From contig NZ_BEWG01000067.1 of the NCBI RefSeq assembly GCF_002723835.1, positions 5,486 through 69,072 on the forward strand: 63,587 nt of DNA, written 5' to 3'. The notes under the pieces are model-generated. The model worked only from the letters and a program-made list of their open reading frames with translations. It searched no databases and had not been told where the DNA came from. Position numbers and translations under genes: made by a program. This DNA comes from Mycobacterium sp. shizuoka-1. Lineage in GTDB: Bacteria; Actinomycetota; Actinomycetes; Mycobacteriales; Mycobacteriaceae. This document shows, one piece after another, positions 1 to 8,818 of this stretch. Positions within the stretch are counted from its first letter, which is position 1, and every line of letters begins with the position of its first letter.

Positions 1-1077
1 GGCCACACCGTCGAGTCCGACCTTGCCGGTGATCAACGCCGAGGCGTCGAGCTTTCCGTCGGCCAGCATGTGTAACGTGTCGCGGAATTCCAATGGCGTG
101 TAACAGAACACGAACCGCAGGTCGATCTCTTTGCCGATCGCCACGGCGGGGCGCAGCTGGTCGGATCCCATGCAGACGCCGACGACGATCACCCGCGAAC
201 TCAGCGGCGCCGCCGCGGCGATGGCGTCGATCATTCCCGGCACGCCCACGCACTCGAAGATGATCGGCCGCTTGGGCCCGGCGGCGCCGAGGGCGTCGAC
301 CGCGCGATAGATATGCGACCAGCCGGGCAGCTTGCGCAGCTTCTCCATCGAGCCGATCCCGAGTTCGGCGAGTCCGGAGAACTCGGTGACCGTGCCCTTG
401 CCCGCCGCCTTGTCATAGGGCGAATCGACCGCAGGGTCGACCACGACATCGGCGCCGCAGCGGGCCGCCAGTGCGCGCCGCCCCGGCGAGAAATCGCTGG
501 CCACAATGGTTCCCACCCCCAGCGCCTTGAGCTGGCAGATGACTCCCAGCCCCACCGGCCCGCAGCCGACCACGATCGCGGTGTCGCGTTTGCGGATATC
601 GCTGCGCCGCACGGCGTGCAGCGCGACCGCCATCGGTTCGGTGAGCGCGGCGATGTCCATCGACAGGCCGTTGGGGACGGCGAACGTCAGCGCCCCCTGC
701 ACCAGCACCTGCTCGGCGTAGCCGCCCGGCGCCAACGGCGACAGCCCGGTCATCTACGGGCCGCCGGCCATCCGGACCATCGGCAGCGACACCACCCGGG
801 TGCCGACCTTGAATTCCTTCGGGACCTTGCGGCCCAGCTCGGCGACCACACCCGAGAACTCGTGACCCATCACCGTCGGGGTGGCCGCCCGCATGCCGTC
901 TTTGTAACCGACCTCGTCGAACACCTCGGCCAACTCGTCGGCGTGGTCCTTGGCGTGCAGGTCCGACCCGCAGATGCCGCAGCTGGTGACATCGAGCACC
1001 AACTGACCGTCACCGGGTACCGGCGCCGGCAGATCGACGACGGACAACGTGCCATTGGTAGCGCTGACGGCCTTCAC
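1..1077 (-). pseudogene. Zinc-type alcohol dehydrogenase interrupted by an in-frame amber codon (5' portion in window)
   Basis: Medium-chain dehydrogenase/reductase family; such enzymes oxidise alcohols with NAD(P). The frame starts at a GTG (1077) and shows the catalytic zinc region CGICGSDLHAKDH and GHEFSGVV. A TAG lies at 754-756, right after RMAGGP. The same frame then continues without a shift as TGLSPLAPGGYAEQ, the nucleotide-binding GCGPVGLG and a C-terminal half running off the window at base 1. The conserved sequence on both sides shows one gene split by one stop codon. The four-Cys structural zinc loop is absent, as in several mycobacterial members of the family. It could be a recent nonsense mutation, a sequencing error or suppressed in vivo. 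The ATG at 753 is not convincing as an independent start because the zinc-binding part lies upstream. Confidence 0.8.
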
Positions 1078-1098
1078 GACGGGCCAGTGTAGACCCGC

Positions 1099-1821
1099 CT
1101 AGCCGTTGAGAATGCGGCGCTTCTCCGCGTCGAACTCGGCCTGTGTCAGGGCGCCGGAATCCCGAAGGGCAGCCAGTGTTTTCAACTGCTCGAGGCGCAC
1201 ACCCTGATCGGTCGGCGTGTACGGGTCGCTCGGCGGGTAGGACTGTGCCGGCGGGCTCTCCAGCAGCACCGAAGCCCGGGTGCCGCCACCGATCCTGCGG
1301 AAGAACAGCGACATGATCAGGTCCAGCAGCCCCAGACCGAACACCCCGGCAAACACCCAGTGCAGATAGTCGTAGTCGCTCTCCCGGCCGAACGACAGCC
1401 GCGGGTTGATGTACCCGTTGACCTGACCGTCGGTGCGGATCTGGTAGGTCCCCGCCGCGGGGACCTCCGCGGTCCAGATTCGGACGTGCATGTCGCTGTT
1501 GACCGTCGTTGCAGCGCCATGGTTTTCGGTCAGCACCGGATCGGCGACGCCAGGCGGCGGGACGATGCTCAGCTTCAGGGCCGGCAGAGGAAAGCCGCTG
1601 GACGGCGAGCCGGTCACCGCGGTGTGGAAACTGATCTGCGCGGTCCCGGCGGGCAGCTGCACCTGACCCGATCCCGGGATCGGCACCTCCCCGTAGGCGT
1701 CGAATTCGTCGAGCACGAAGGCGTTCAGCACCATCACGATCACGAAGCCGACGCCTCCGATGACCATCATGACGATTCCCGAGATCGTCAGGATGCGCGC
1801 GACGGACTTGGTGCCTGCCAT
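1099..1821 (-). CDS. Two-TM membrane protein with C-terminal SHOCT domain
   Basis: Predicted 240-residue membrane protein of unknown function. An N-terminal hydrophobic segment (ILTISGIVMMVIGGVGFVIV) is followed by an extracytoplasmic domain of about 110 residues. A second membrane segment (VFAGVFGLGLLDLIMSLFF) and a cytoplasmic tail follow. The tail ends in a SHOCT motif (LEQLKTLAALRDSGALTQAE), a short helical module common at the C-termini of actinobacterial membrane proteins. The ATG at 1821 is preferred. The upstream ATG at 1872 would overlap the TetR gene by 37 bases, whereas 1821 leaves a gap of 14 bases and begins just before the first membrane helix. Probably cotranscribed with the TetR gene. 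Confidence 0.75.
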   Translation of the reverse strand: MAGTKSVARILTISGIVMMVIGGVGFVIVMVLNAFVLDEFDAYGEVPIPGSGQVQLPAGTAQISFHTAVTGSPSSGFPLPALKLSIVPPPGVADPVLTENHGAATTVNSDMHVRIWTAEVPAAGTYQIRTDGQVNGYINPRLSFGRESDYDYLHWVFAGVFGLGLLDLIMSLFFRRIGGGTRASVLLESPPAQSYPPSDPYTPTDQGVRLEQLKTLAALRDSGALTQAEFDAEKRRILNG

Positions 1822-1835
1822 GGGCAGACAGTGTG

Positions 1836-2519
1836 TCACGACGGCGTTTGCGCCGCGGCTCCAATCAGCCATGTCGTCAGCCCGGTCCGCAGCCCGTCGA
1901 CAAAACGGTCATGCGGATCGGGAAAGCCGAGCTCGCCCATCACCTGCCGAACCGGCTCGGTGGGCACCGAGAACGGGTACATGCCCGCCACCAGGCTCAG
2001 CGCGCCCTCGCCGAAGAACGCCACGAATCGCTCGGGCAGCCAGGGCAGCTGGCGGCCGACCAGTTCGGACAGCGCCGCGATACTGCCCATCGCCCGGACC
2101 TTGAAGTCGCGGGCGAACTCCCCGGAGATGTTGCGCTCCAGCACCGCGGCCATCGCGCCGAGCAGCTCGCACATCAGCCGGCGTTCCACCAAGGTCTCGG
2201 TGAGGATGCCGGCAAGCCGAACCTCGCCCGCGAATGCGGGCTTTCGGCCCTCCGGCGGCCCGAGGCGGTGTTCCAGCTCGGCCAGCCAGTCCCGGCATTC
2301 CTCGTCGAGGACCTCCAGGAAGATCGCCTCCCTGGTGTCGAAATAGCGCAACACGTTCGACTTCGCCAAGCCGACCCGCTCGCTGATGTCGCGCAGCGTG
2401 ACCCCGTCGACGCCGCTGTCGGCCAGCGCGCCGCGGGCGGCGGCCAGGATCGCCGAGCGCCGGGCGGCCAGCTGTTCGGGACGCCGGGCGCGCTGAAAGG
2501 ACGAGGTCACGGCGTTCAA
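1836..2519 (-). CDS. TetR family transcriptional regulator
   Basis: A 227-residue one-component repressor type. The N-terminal helix-turn-helix (about residues 20-65) contains ILAAARGALADSGVDGVTLR, DISERVGLAKSNVLRYF and DTREAIFLEVL, the standard TetR_N pattern; the rest is the ligand-binding helical domain. The frame opens with TTG at 2519, and a GTG at 2510 is an equally plausible start. It is divergent from the SDR gene at 2576, and two operator-like repeats fill the space between, so it probably represses itself and the dehydrogenase. The ligand cannot be read from sequence. Confidence 0.88.
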   Translation of the reverse strand: MNAVTSSFQRARRPEQLAARRSAILAAARGALADSGVDGVTLRDISERVGLAKSNVLRYFDTREAIFLEVLDEECRDWLAELEHRLGPPEGRKPAFAGEVRLAGILTETLVERRLMCELLGAMAAVLERNISGEFARDFKVRAMGSIAALSELVGRQLPWLPERFVAFFGEGALSLVAGMYPFSVPTEPVRQVMGELGFPDPHDRFVDGLRTGLTTWLIGAAAQTPS

Positions 2520-2525
2520 TTTAGC

Positions 2526-2560
2526 AGACCAGTGTTCTCTTGTTATCAGACCGTTGTTCT
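2526..2560. promoter_or_regulatory. Tandem operator-like sites between tetR and SDR
   Basis: Two 13-base units, AGACCAGTGTTCT (2526-2538) and AGACCGTTGTTCT (2548-2560), lie exactly 22 bases apart, about two helical turns. Each is an imperfect dyad: AGACC against the complement of GTTCT, which is AGAAC, around a 3-base centre. The second unit ends 15 bases before the SDR ATG and the first lies 6 bases from the TetR start. This placement suits autorepression by the divergent TetR. Binding is inferred. Confidence 0.6.
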
Positions 2561-2575
2561 GTTAACGTCGCCGAC

Positions 2576-3523
2576 ATGACTGATCTCGTCCTCTCCGTTC
2601 CAGACCTCTCCGGAAAACACGCCGTCGTCACCGGGGCCAACAGCGGCCTGGGCCTCGGCGTCACCAAGCGACTGTCCGCGGCCGGCGCCGACGTGGTCAT
2701 GGCGATCCGCAACCGCGCCAAGGGCGAAGCGGCGATCGCCGAGATCCGCGCCGACGTACCCGACGCGAAGCTGACGCTCAAGGACCTCGACCTGTCGTCG
2801 CTGGCCACCGTCGCCGCCCTCGGCCAGGAGCTCAACTCCGAGGGCCGCCCGATCGACATCCTGGTCAACAACGCGGGAGTCATGCAGCCGCCGCAGCGCG
2901 AGACCACCTCCGACGGCTTCGAGCTCCAGTTCGGCAGCAACCACCTCGGGCACTTCGCCCTGACCGCCCACCTGTTGCCGCTGTTACGCGCCGCCGACCA
3001 TCCGCGCGTGGTGTCGCTGAGCAGCCTGGCCGCCCGATTCGGCCGGATCAACGTCGACGACCCTAATTTCGAGCGCAACTACTCGGCCAACCTGTCCTAC
3101 GGCCAGTCCAAGATCGCCACCCTGATGTTCGCGCTCGAACTCGACCGGCTGTCCCGCCGGCACGGCTGGGGCCTGCTCTCCAACGCCGCCCACCCCGGCC
3201 TGTGCAAGACCAACCTGCAGATCAGCGGGCCGTCGCACGGCCGCGAGAAGCCCACGGCGCTGGCCCGCTTCTACCAGTTCAGCTGGCGCTATCTGCCCTT
3301 CATGTGGCAGGAGGTCGACGCCGGGATCATTCCGGTGCTGTATGCCGCGGTCGACCCGAAAGCTCGCGGAGCGCAGTTCTACGGCCCGCGCGGCTTCCAG
3401 GAATTGGCCGGCGGCGGGGTCACCGAAGCCACCATCCCCGGCCGGGCCGCCGATCCCGAGGCGGGCCGGCAGCTGTGGCAGTTGTCCGAGCAGCTCACCG
3501 GTGTCAGTTATCCGACGAACTAG
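2576..3523 (+). CDS. SDR family oxidoreductase (retinol dehydrogenase-like)
   Basis: A 315-residue NAD(P)-dependent short-chain dehydrogenase. The Rossmann glycine motif [10 protein letters not shown] lies near residue 20, NNAGV near 95, an active-site serine in VVSLSSLA, and the catalytic YGQSK later, so the Ser-Tyr-Lys set is complete. The length and the long C-terminal extension after the catalytic region resemble the actinobacterial retinol/WW-domain-oxidoreductase-like group. The ATG at 2576 is chosen because the frame extends upstream only through the operator region. It is divergent from and probably controlled by the neighbouring TetR. The substrate is unknown. Confidence 0.87.
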   Translation: MTDLVLSVPDLSGKHAVVTGANSGLGLGVTKRLSAAGADVVMAIRNRAKGEAAIAEIRADVPDAKLTLKDLDLSSLATVAALGQELNSEGRPIDILVNNAGVMQPPQRETTSDGFELQFGSNHLGHFALTAHLLPLLRAADHPRVVSLSSLAARFGRINVDDPNFERNYSANLSYGQSKIATLMFALELDRLSRRHGWGLLSNAAHPGLCKTNLQISGPSHGREKPTALARFYQFSWRYLPFMWQEVDAGIIPVLYAAVDPKARGAQFYGPRGFQELAGGGVTEATIPGRAADPEAGRQLWQLSEQLTGVSYPTN

Positions 3524-3542
3524 CCGATAGCGACTAGCGTCA

Positions 3543-3563
3543 ACCTCCTGACAGAACGGAGGT
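3543..3563 (+). promoter_or_regulatory. Possible hairpin sequestering the lapA-like ribosome-binding site
   Basis: ACCTCC (3543-3548) is the exact complement of GGAGGT (3558-3563), separated by 9 bases. The right arm is the Shine-Dalgarno sequence of the gene starting at 3568. A 6-base stem covering the whole SD could lower translation or respond to temperature or coupling. Such complementarity to an SD can also arise by chance. Confidence 0.3.
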
Positions 3564-3567
3564 CGCC

Positions 3568-3807
3568 ATGTCCCCTGCCGAAGTCTCCCAGCCCGCCGGC
3601 GGCGCGGTACGCCGGTTCGCCCTGCGCTACTGGCTGGCCATCACCCTGGTGGTACTGGCGGGCGTGTTCATCGCCCAGAACCGCGACCGTCAGCGGGTGC
3701 ACGTGCTGTGGATCACCGTCGAATCCCCGATGTGGCTGCTGTTGACCGCGATGCTCGCAGTCGGCGTCGTGGTCGGACTGTTGTTGCACCGCCGTCGCCG
3801 GAACTGA
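3568..3807 (+). CDS. LapA-domain small membrane protein
   Basis: A 79-residue protein with two hydrophobic helices (about residues 20-37 and 52-70) and a basic C-terminus (HRRRRN). The order of helix, AQNRDRQRVHVLWITVESPMW and helix matches the LapA/DUF1049 family. In proteobacteria that family works in lipopolysaccharide assembly; the role in mycobacteria is unknown. A strong SD (GGAGG) precedes the ATG. The next gene starts one base after its stop, so the two are probably translated from one mRNA. Confidence 0.8.
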   Translation: MSPAEVSQPAGGAVRRFALRYWLAITLVVLAGVFIAQNRDRQRVHVLWITVESPMWLLLTAMLAVGVVVGLLLHRRRRN

Positions 3808-3808
3808 C

Positions 3809-4885
3809 GTGCGCGAGTCCAGCATCGTGGTGCGTCCACAGCCGATGGACAGCGCCACCTACACCGCGTCGTCGCGACTGCAGGCCGCCGGATTGCGGCC
3901 CGCGATAAGCCTTTTCGAAGAAGCAGCCCGCACCGTGCCGATCCCCCGGGCGCCGCAGCCGATCGCCATCGCCGATTACGGGGCGGCGACGGGATACAAC
4001 TCGCTGTTGCCGATCAGCGCGGCGATCGCGATCATCCGCAAGCGCACCCGCTCCGATCACGCCATCCTCGTCGCGCACACCGACGTGGCCGGCAACGACT
4101 TCAGCGCCCTGTTCAACACCCTGGCCGACGATCCGGACAGCTACCTGAAGAAGGATTCCACCACCTATGCCTCGGCGGTGGGCCGCTCGTTCTACCACCA
4201 GATCCTGCCCTCGGACAGCATCGCACTGGGCTGGAGTTCATGGGCGGTGCACTGGCTGAGCCGGGTCCCGATGCCGATCCCCGATCACGTGCAGATCTCC
4301 TACAGCACCGACCAGAACGCCCGCCGGGCCTACACCCGGCAAGCCGCCGTGGACTGGCACGAATTCGTCGCGTTCCGTGGCCGCGAACTGGCACCGGGCG
4401 GTCGCCTGGTGGTGCTGACCGTCGGCCTCGAACCCGACGGCGGCTCGGGATTCAAGGCCGCGTTCGACGCGATCGTGACGGCATTGGACCGGTTCGTCGG
4501 CGATGGTCTGATCACCGCCGACGAGGCGCACCGGATGTCGATCCCGTCAGTCGGCCGCGACGAGAAGGACTTTCGGGCGCCGTTTGCTCCGTCCGGGCGA
4601 TTCGAGGGCCTGTCGATCGAGCATCTGGAACTCTTCGACGGCGAAGACCGGTTCTGGTCGCAGTTCCAGCACGACAAGGACGCGCAGGCCTTCGGCGCCA
4701 ATTGGGCGGATTTCCTTGCAGCATCGGTGTTTCCGACACTGGCCGCCGAACTCGATCCGGACCGCCGCGCTCCCTTCGCCGACCAGCTGCAGGCCGCGGT
4801 CGCCGCGCACCTGGCGTCTACGCCGGCGCCGATGTCGATCCCGCTGGCCAAGGTGGTGCTGGCCAAGCAGCGCCGGTCAGCCTGA
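3809..4885 (+). CDS. SABATH-type SAM-dependent carboxyl methyltransferase
   Basis: A 358-residue protein resembling the SABATH family (Methyltransf_7), best known from plant salicylate/jasmonate methyltransferases. Visible features are the SAM-binding IADYGAATGYNSL (about residues 53-65), the NDFSALFNTL block, and SYLKKDSTTYASAVGRSFYHQILPS-like text followed by SIALGWSSWAVHWLS, typical of this fold. It would methylate a small carboxylic acid or related acceptor in the cytoplasm. The start is GTG, one base after the lapA-like stop; an ATG 36 bases further in is an alternative. Its end overlaps the convergent Hsp70-like gene by 9 bases. Confidence 0.75.
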   Translation: MRESSIVVRPQPMDSATYTASSRLQAAGLRPAISLFEEAARTVPIPRAPQPIAIADYGAATGYNSLLPISAAIAIIRKRTRSDHAILVAHTDVAGNDFSALFNTLADDPDSYLKKDSTTYASAVGRSFYHQILPSDSIALGWSSWAVHWLSRVPMPIPDHVQISYSTDQNARRAYTRQAAVDWHEFVAFRGRELAPGGRLVVLTVGLEPDGGSGFKAAFDAIVTALDRFVGDGLITADEAHRMSIPSVGRDEKDFRAPFAPSGRFEGLSIEHLELFDGEDRFWSQFQHDKDAQAFGANWADFLAASVFPTLAAELDPDRRAPFADQLQAAVAAHLASTPAPMSIPLAKVVLAKQRRSA

Positions 4886-6610
4886 CGGCGGCGGCACGAT
4901 GATGTGCGCCAGACCCGGGATCGGCGGGATCGTCGGGATGGGCGGGATGTAGAACGGCGGCTGCACGGGCTGCGTCGGCGCCGGCGACGGCGTCACGGTC
5001 GCGGTCTCGGTGACCGGCGGTGGGGTGGACACCTCCGTGCTGACGACGGTCGTCGTCTGCGTCTCGGTGACCGGCGGCGGTGCGTCGGCGGTGACCGGCG
5101 GCGGCGGGGGCGCCTGCACGATCTGGGTCTGGGTCACCGGCGCGGGTGCCTGCACCACTGTCCGCGGCTGCGGGACCTGGGTGGCCTGCTGGACCGCCTG
5201 GTTCTGCACCGGTGCGGCGCTCGGCTCGGCGCTGGGCGCGGCGGGGGCAGGCGCGGCCTGCGGGGTGGAGCTGATGCTCGGCGTGGGCGTCACCGGGGCC
5301 ACCGGGCTGTTGTCGGCACTGAGCGCCACCGCCGTTCCCGCGCCCGCCCCGACGATCACCAGCAACGCGGCGGCCACCACTGGCATCGGCCGGCGGTACC
5401 ACGGCAACGCAGCCTCCCCGGAGCCCGCCAGGTCGGGGGGTGCCGGCTCGAAGTCCAGCACCGGGCGGGCGACGGGCTGCGCTGGCGGCTCGACGGCCGA
5501 GGCCAGCTCCGGCACATCGGGCGCCTCGGACCAGGCCAGCGCGGCAGCGGCGGCAGGCACCGCCGGTTCGATCGGCGCGGCGGGTACCACCGGAGCCGGT
5601 GCCAGAGCGGTCGCGCTGTCGTCGGCCGGCCCCCGCGCGGCCCGCAGCGCCGCGCCGATCGCGCCGATCAGGCCGGGGCGGCCGGTGGTGATCACCGGCA
5701 CTCGCAGATGCTCGGACAGTGTCGTGGTGATCGCCGGGATCGCCGCGGCGCCCCCGATCGAGGCCACCGCGGCCAGGTCGGCGGGCCGCACACCGGCTCT
5801 CGCCATGGTGTCCTGCAGCACGCAGACGAACTCGGCCAAGGCCCGGGTCACCGCGGCGTCGAGCTCGGTGCGGGTCAGCCGGACATCCCCGCGGAATCCG
5901 GGCAGGTCGGCGGGCAGCGCGGTCACCGTGGCGGTCGACAGCCGCTCCTTGGCCGCCCGGCATTGGGCGCGCAACTGGGTCAGCGACCCGATCGCCGAGG
6001 TGCCCGTGACGTCCAGCGTCGCGCCGGCCGACAGCTCGGCGATCACATGGACCAGCAAACCCTGGTCCACCAGGTCACCGGAGAAGTCGAGGTGGCGCAG
6101 GGTCGGCGCGACCGGGGCGCCGGAGCCGCCGTCGATGAGCGTGAGTGACGTGCCGCTGCCCCCGAAATCGCACACGGCGATCACGCCGCGGGTCGGCAGG
6201 CCCGGGTTGGTGGTCAGGGCGGTCAGCGCGGCGGCGACGTCCGGGATCAGCGCCGGCTCCTCGGCCGACCACTCCGGGATCCGCCGAATCGCCCGGCGCA
6301 GCGCCTCGACGGCAGCCGGCCGCCAGTGCGCCGGGTAGGTGATGGCCACCGCCGGAGGCAGGGGCCGGCCTTCGGTGGCGGCGTAGGAGAGCGCCCGCAG
6401 CGCGTCGGCGAGCAGCATCTCCGCGTGGTGCACCGAGCCGTCGGCGGCCACGATGCCGACCGGATCGCCGACCCGGTCCACGACATCGCTGACCACCAGG
6501 CCTGGCAGCGTGACCACCGGCGCGCGGGTGACGGAGCGCTGCTCGGTCACCGCGGCCAGCGTGGTGGCACCGACGGACAGGCCGAGTGCCGGCTTCGTTG
6601 GGTCTGTCAT
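4877..6610 (-). CDS. Membrane-anchored Hsp70-family (actin-like ATPase) protein
   Basis: A 577-residue protein in three parts. Residues 1-330 are a divergent Hsp70/actin-like ATPase domain, with the phosphate-binding CDFGGSGTSLTLID (about 147-160) and SIGGAAAIPAI (about 284-294). After a low-complexity Pro/Ala linker, a single membrane helix (about 410-432) follows, then some 140 residues rich in Pro, Thr, Gln and Val outside the membrane. Unlike DnaK there is no peptide-binding beta domain. The layout suggests a cytoplasmic ATPase signalling to or organising the envelope, similar to other mycobacterial Hsp70-like membrane proteins of unknown role. The ATG at 6610 is preferred over 6640 because the domain begins there. 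Confidence 0.72.
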   Translation of the reverse strand: MTDPTKPALGLSVGATTLAAVTEQRSVTRAPVVTLPGLVVSDVVDRVGDPVGIVAADGSVHHAEMLLADALRALSYAATEGRPLPPAVAITYPAHWRPAAVEALRRAIRRIPEWSAEEPALIPDVAAALTALTTNPGLPTRGVIAVCDFGGSGTSLTLIDGGSGAPVAPTLRHLDFSGDLVDQGLLVHVIAELSAGATLDVTGTSAIGSLTQLRAQCRAAKERLSTATVTALPADLPGFRGDVRLTRTELDAAVTRALAEFVCVLQDTMARAGVRPADLAAVASIGGAAAIPAITTTLSEHLRVPVITTGRPGLIGAIGAALRAARGPADDSATALAPAPVVPAAPIEPAVPAAAAALAWSEAPDVPELASAVEPPAQPVARPVLDFEPAPPDLAGSGEAALPWYRRPMPVVAAALLVIVGAGAGTAVALSADNSPVAPVTPTPSISSTPQAAPAPAAPSAEPSAAPVQNQAVQQATQVPQPRTVVQAPAPVTQTQIVQAPPPPPVTADAPPPVTETQTTTVVSTEVSTPPPVTETATVTPSPAPTQPVQPPFYIPPIPTIPPIPGLAHIIVPPPSG

Positions 6611-6704
6611 GTCGTCCAATCCGGGTCCCGCGGCATGCACGGGTCCCCCCAGCGCCGATCTTCGGATTCACCAAAGATGTCGGTCCGGACGCACGACGTG
6701 TTAC

Positions 6705-7775
6705 TCAGCGAATGGTGCCGCGGCCCGGGATCAAGGGCAGGTCCAGCGGGGTGACCCAGCCCGGGGGCAGGTCGTTGACGGCGGGGACGGCGTTGAGCGC
6801 GCGCAGCCCGGTCGACAGGCAGCCCGCGGTCGCCGCGTCGCGTCCGGAACCGTCGGTGAACCGGAAAGCAGTCTCCTGGAAGATGCTGGGAGTGCCCTGG
6901 ATGTCGACGCGGTACACGTCGTCCTGGGTGCCCGAGGGCCAGTCCGGTGCGGCGTCCTGGCCGATCCGGTTGACGTGTTCCAGCTGAATCCGGGTTTCCC
7001 CCTGATACACGCCGTTGATGGTGAATCGCACCGCCGCGACGTGGCCGGCCGGGATCACGCCCTTGACGGTCTTCCGCTCGGTCGGGGTCACCCACTTGTC
7101 CCAGGTGGTGGTGATCTCGTCGAGCTCGATGCCGGCGGCGTAGGCGATCATCGGCACCGTCGCGCCCCAGGCGAACACCAGAATGTCGGAGTTCTCCAGC
7201 AGAGGCTTGAACTCGGGCTCGCGGCCGATGCCCATCTCGAACTCGTAGTCGCCCTCGTAGTTGGTGTAGTCCAGCAGCTCCGAGGCTCGGACCAGACGGA
7301 CCTGCGAGGTCAGGCCCATCAGGGTCATCGGGAACAGGTCGTTGGCGAAGCCGGGATCGATTCCGGTGGTGAAGCACGACGCCTGGCCTGCCTCGCAGGC
7401 CGCGGTGATCGGGTCGATCCAGTTCGGCGGGTTCAGGTGCATCTTCGGCCACACCCACGGCGTCATCGCCGTCGAGCACACGTCGACACCGGCTCGCAGG
7501 AAACGGGAGATCAGGTCGATGTTGGCGTCGGCGTGCGCGGCGGTCGGTCCGTAGTGCACCAGCGCGTCCGGCTTCAGCGCGATCAGCGCATCGACGTCGT
7601 CGGTGGCGGCCAGGCCGATCTCGCCGATGTCGCAGATCGTCCCGACGTCGACGCCGACTTTCGCCGGGTTGCTGACGCCGACCCCGACCAGCTCGAACTC
7701 CGGATGCGCCAGCACTTCCGGAATCACCATCCGGCCCACAAAACCGGTTCCCCAGATCACGATTCGCTTCGCCAT
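6705..7775 (-). CDS. Dihydrodipicolinate reductase-like NAD(P)-dependent oxidoreductase
   Basis: A 356-residue protein with the N-terminal Rossmann motif IVIWGTGFVGR and a following DapB-type nucleotide-binding domain (VGVGVSNPAKVG, LVHYGPTAAH, GVDVCST). The C-terminal part matches a mycobacterial family related to 2,4-diaminopentanoate dehydrogenase and DapB rather than true DapB, which is only about 250 residues. The substrate is unknown; an imine/amine or keto acid reaction is expected from the fold. It stands alone between the Hsp70-like gene and the carotenoid operon, transcribed leftward. Confidence 0.75.
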   Translation of the reverse strand: MAKRIVIWGTGFVGRMVIPEVLAHPEFELVGVGVSNPAKVGVDVGTICDIGEIGLAATDDVDALIALKPDALVHYGPTAAHADANIDLISRFLRAGVDVCSTAMTPWVWPKMHLNPPNWIDPITAACEAGQASCFTTGIDPGFANDLFPMTLMGLTSQVRLVRASELLDYTNYEGDYEFEMGIGREPEFKPLLENSDILVFAWGATVPMIAYAAGIELDEITTTWDKWVTPTERKTVKGVIPAGHVAAVRFTINGVYQGETRIQLEHVNRIGQDAAPDWPSGTQDDVYRVDIQGTPSIFQETAFRFTDGSGRDAATAGCLSTGLRALNAVPAVNDLPPGWVTPLDLPLIPGRGTIR

Positions 7776-7819
7776 TGCTGCAGCCTAGGCGCGACACCGG
7801 CCCGGTCAGGGCGGATGTC

Positions 7820-8818
7820 TCAGTGCGTGGGCCCGCCCGCGCGCAGTGCGTAGCGGCGCTCGGCATAAGCCAGGTCGTCGCGCCAGAGCCGGGTCGCCGC
7901 CAGCCGCATCAGCGGGGTGATCGCCGGCGCCGCGCGCAGCGAGTAGCGGAACCCGGTGCGATCGGATTGCGCGACGACGGCTTCGATCACCGCGGTCTGC
8001 GGGCGGCCGTCGAGTCCAGGCCCGATCGGGGTGGCATGCGTCTCGACGACGCTGCCGGTCCCCTCGCCGTCGACGATCCGCATGACGATGGTCCGGGGTT
8101 CCGGGGCGGTGAATTCGGCGATCACCGGGACCCCGAGCCGGCCCATCCGGAACGTGACCGCCACCAGGAACCGGTCGGTGTCGTCGGCGGCGTCGACCGG
8201 CGGCGCACTGAGCACCTCGAGTTGAGTGAACGAATACGGGTGGAACCAGGCCCCATGCCAGGGGTCGAGCCGGTTGGCGATGACGTCGGAGGGTTCGCAC
8301 ACCCCGATCAACCGGGTCACCGCGGCCAGCCGCGCGCCGGTGGGCCGCGCCGGGATCACCGGGGCGTCGAGCGCCGGCTCGCCGCCGGCGCGGTCGAGCC
8401 GGACCCACACCAGCACGCCGTCGTCGAAGGCGGGCAAGGGCTTCCAGCCGAACTCCCGTTCGCCGGCCAGGCGCAGACCGTGCCAGGGGCAGATCAACGC
8501 GCCGCACGCCACCTTCCCGGTCGCCAGATCGGCGCCCAGGTGCGGACAGGCCGCCGGGCCGACGTGCAACCCGCGCTGCTCATCTCGCCACGCCACGATC
8601 TCGACACCGGCCACCCGGGTCCCGAACGGCCGGTCGACGCGAACATCGGTACTGGCGGCGAAGACATACCAGTTGCCGCTGGGCCGCCCCTGGGCGCGCC
8701 GCAGGGCCGAGTCGATGAGCGCGGGCTGGGCATCGTGATAAGTCGGGCGTTGACGCGCCCAGTCGACCTTCGGAATGACTTGCAGTGGAACCGATTTCAT
8801 TCGCTCCCGGAACCTCAT
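7820..8818 (-). CDS. Rieske [2Fe-2S] protein of the carotenoid cluster (DUF5914-like)
   Basis: A 332-residue protein. The Rieske cluster ligands are clear: C91-P-H93 in AACPHLGADL and C110-PW-H113 in ICPWHGLRL. The C-terminal 200 residues lack an obvious mononuclear-iron 2-His-1-carboxylate motif that I can place, and resemble the DUF5914 region found in actinobacterial carotenoid clusters. The ATG at 8818 overlaps the crtU-like stop by 4 bases (ATGA), so it is translationally coupled and is the last gene of the operon. It probably oxygenates or otherwise oxidises a carotenoid end group; this role is inferred from context. The longer upstream reading frame overlaps crtU and is not used. Confidence 0.75.
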   Translation of the reverse strand: MRFRERMKSVPLQVIPKVDWARQRPTYHDAQPALIDSALRRAQGRPSGNWYVFAASTDVRVDRPFGTRVAGVEIVAWRDEQRGLHVGPAACPHLGADLATGKVACGALICPWHGLRLAGEREFGWKPLPAFDDGVLVWVRLDRAGGEPALDAPVIPARPTGARLAAVTRLIGVCEPSDVIANRLDPWHGAWFHPYSFTQLEVLSAPPVDAADDTDRFLVAVTFRMGRLGVPVIAEFTAPEPRTIVMRIVDGEGTGSVVETHATPIGPGLDGRPQTAVIEAVVAQSDRTGFRYSLRAAPAITPLMRLAATRLWRDDLAYAERRYALRAGGPTH

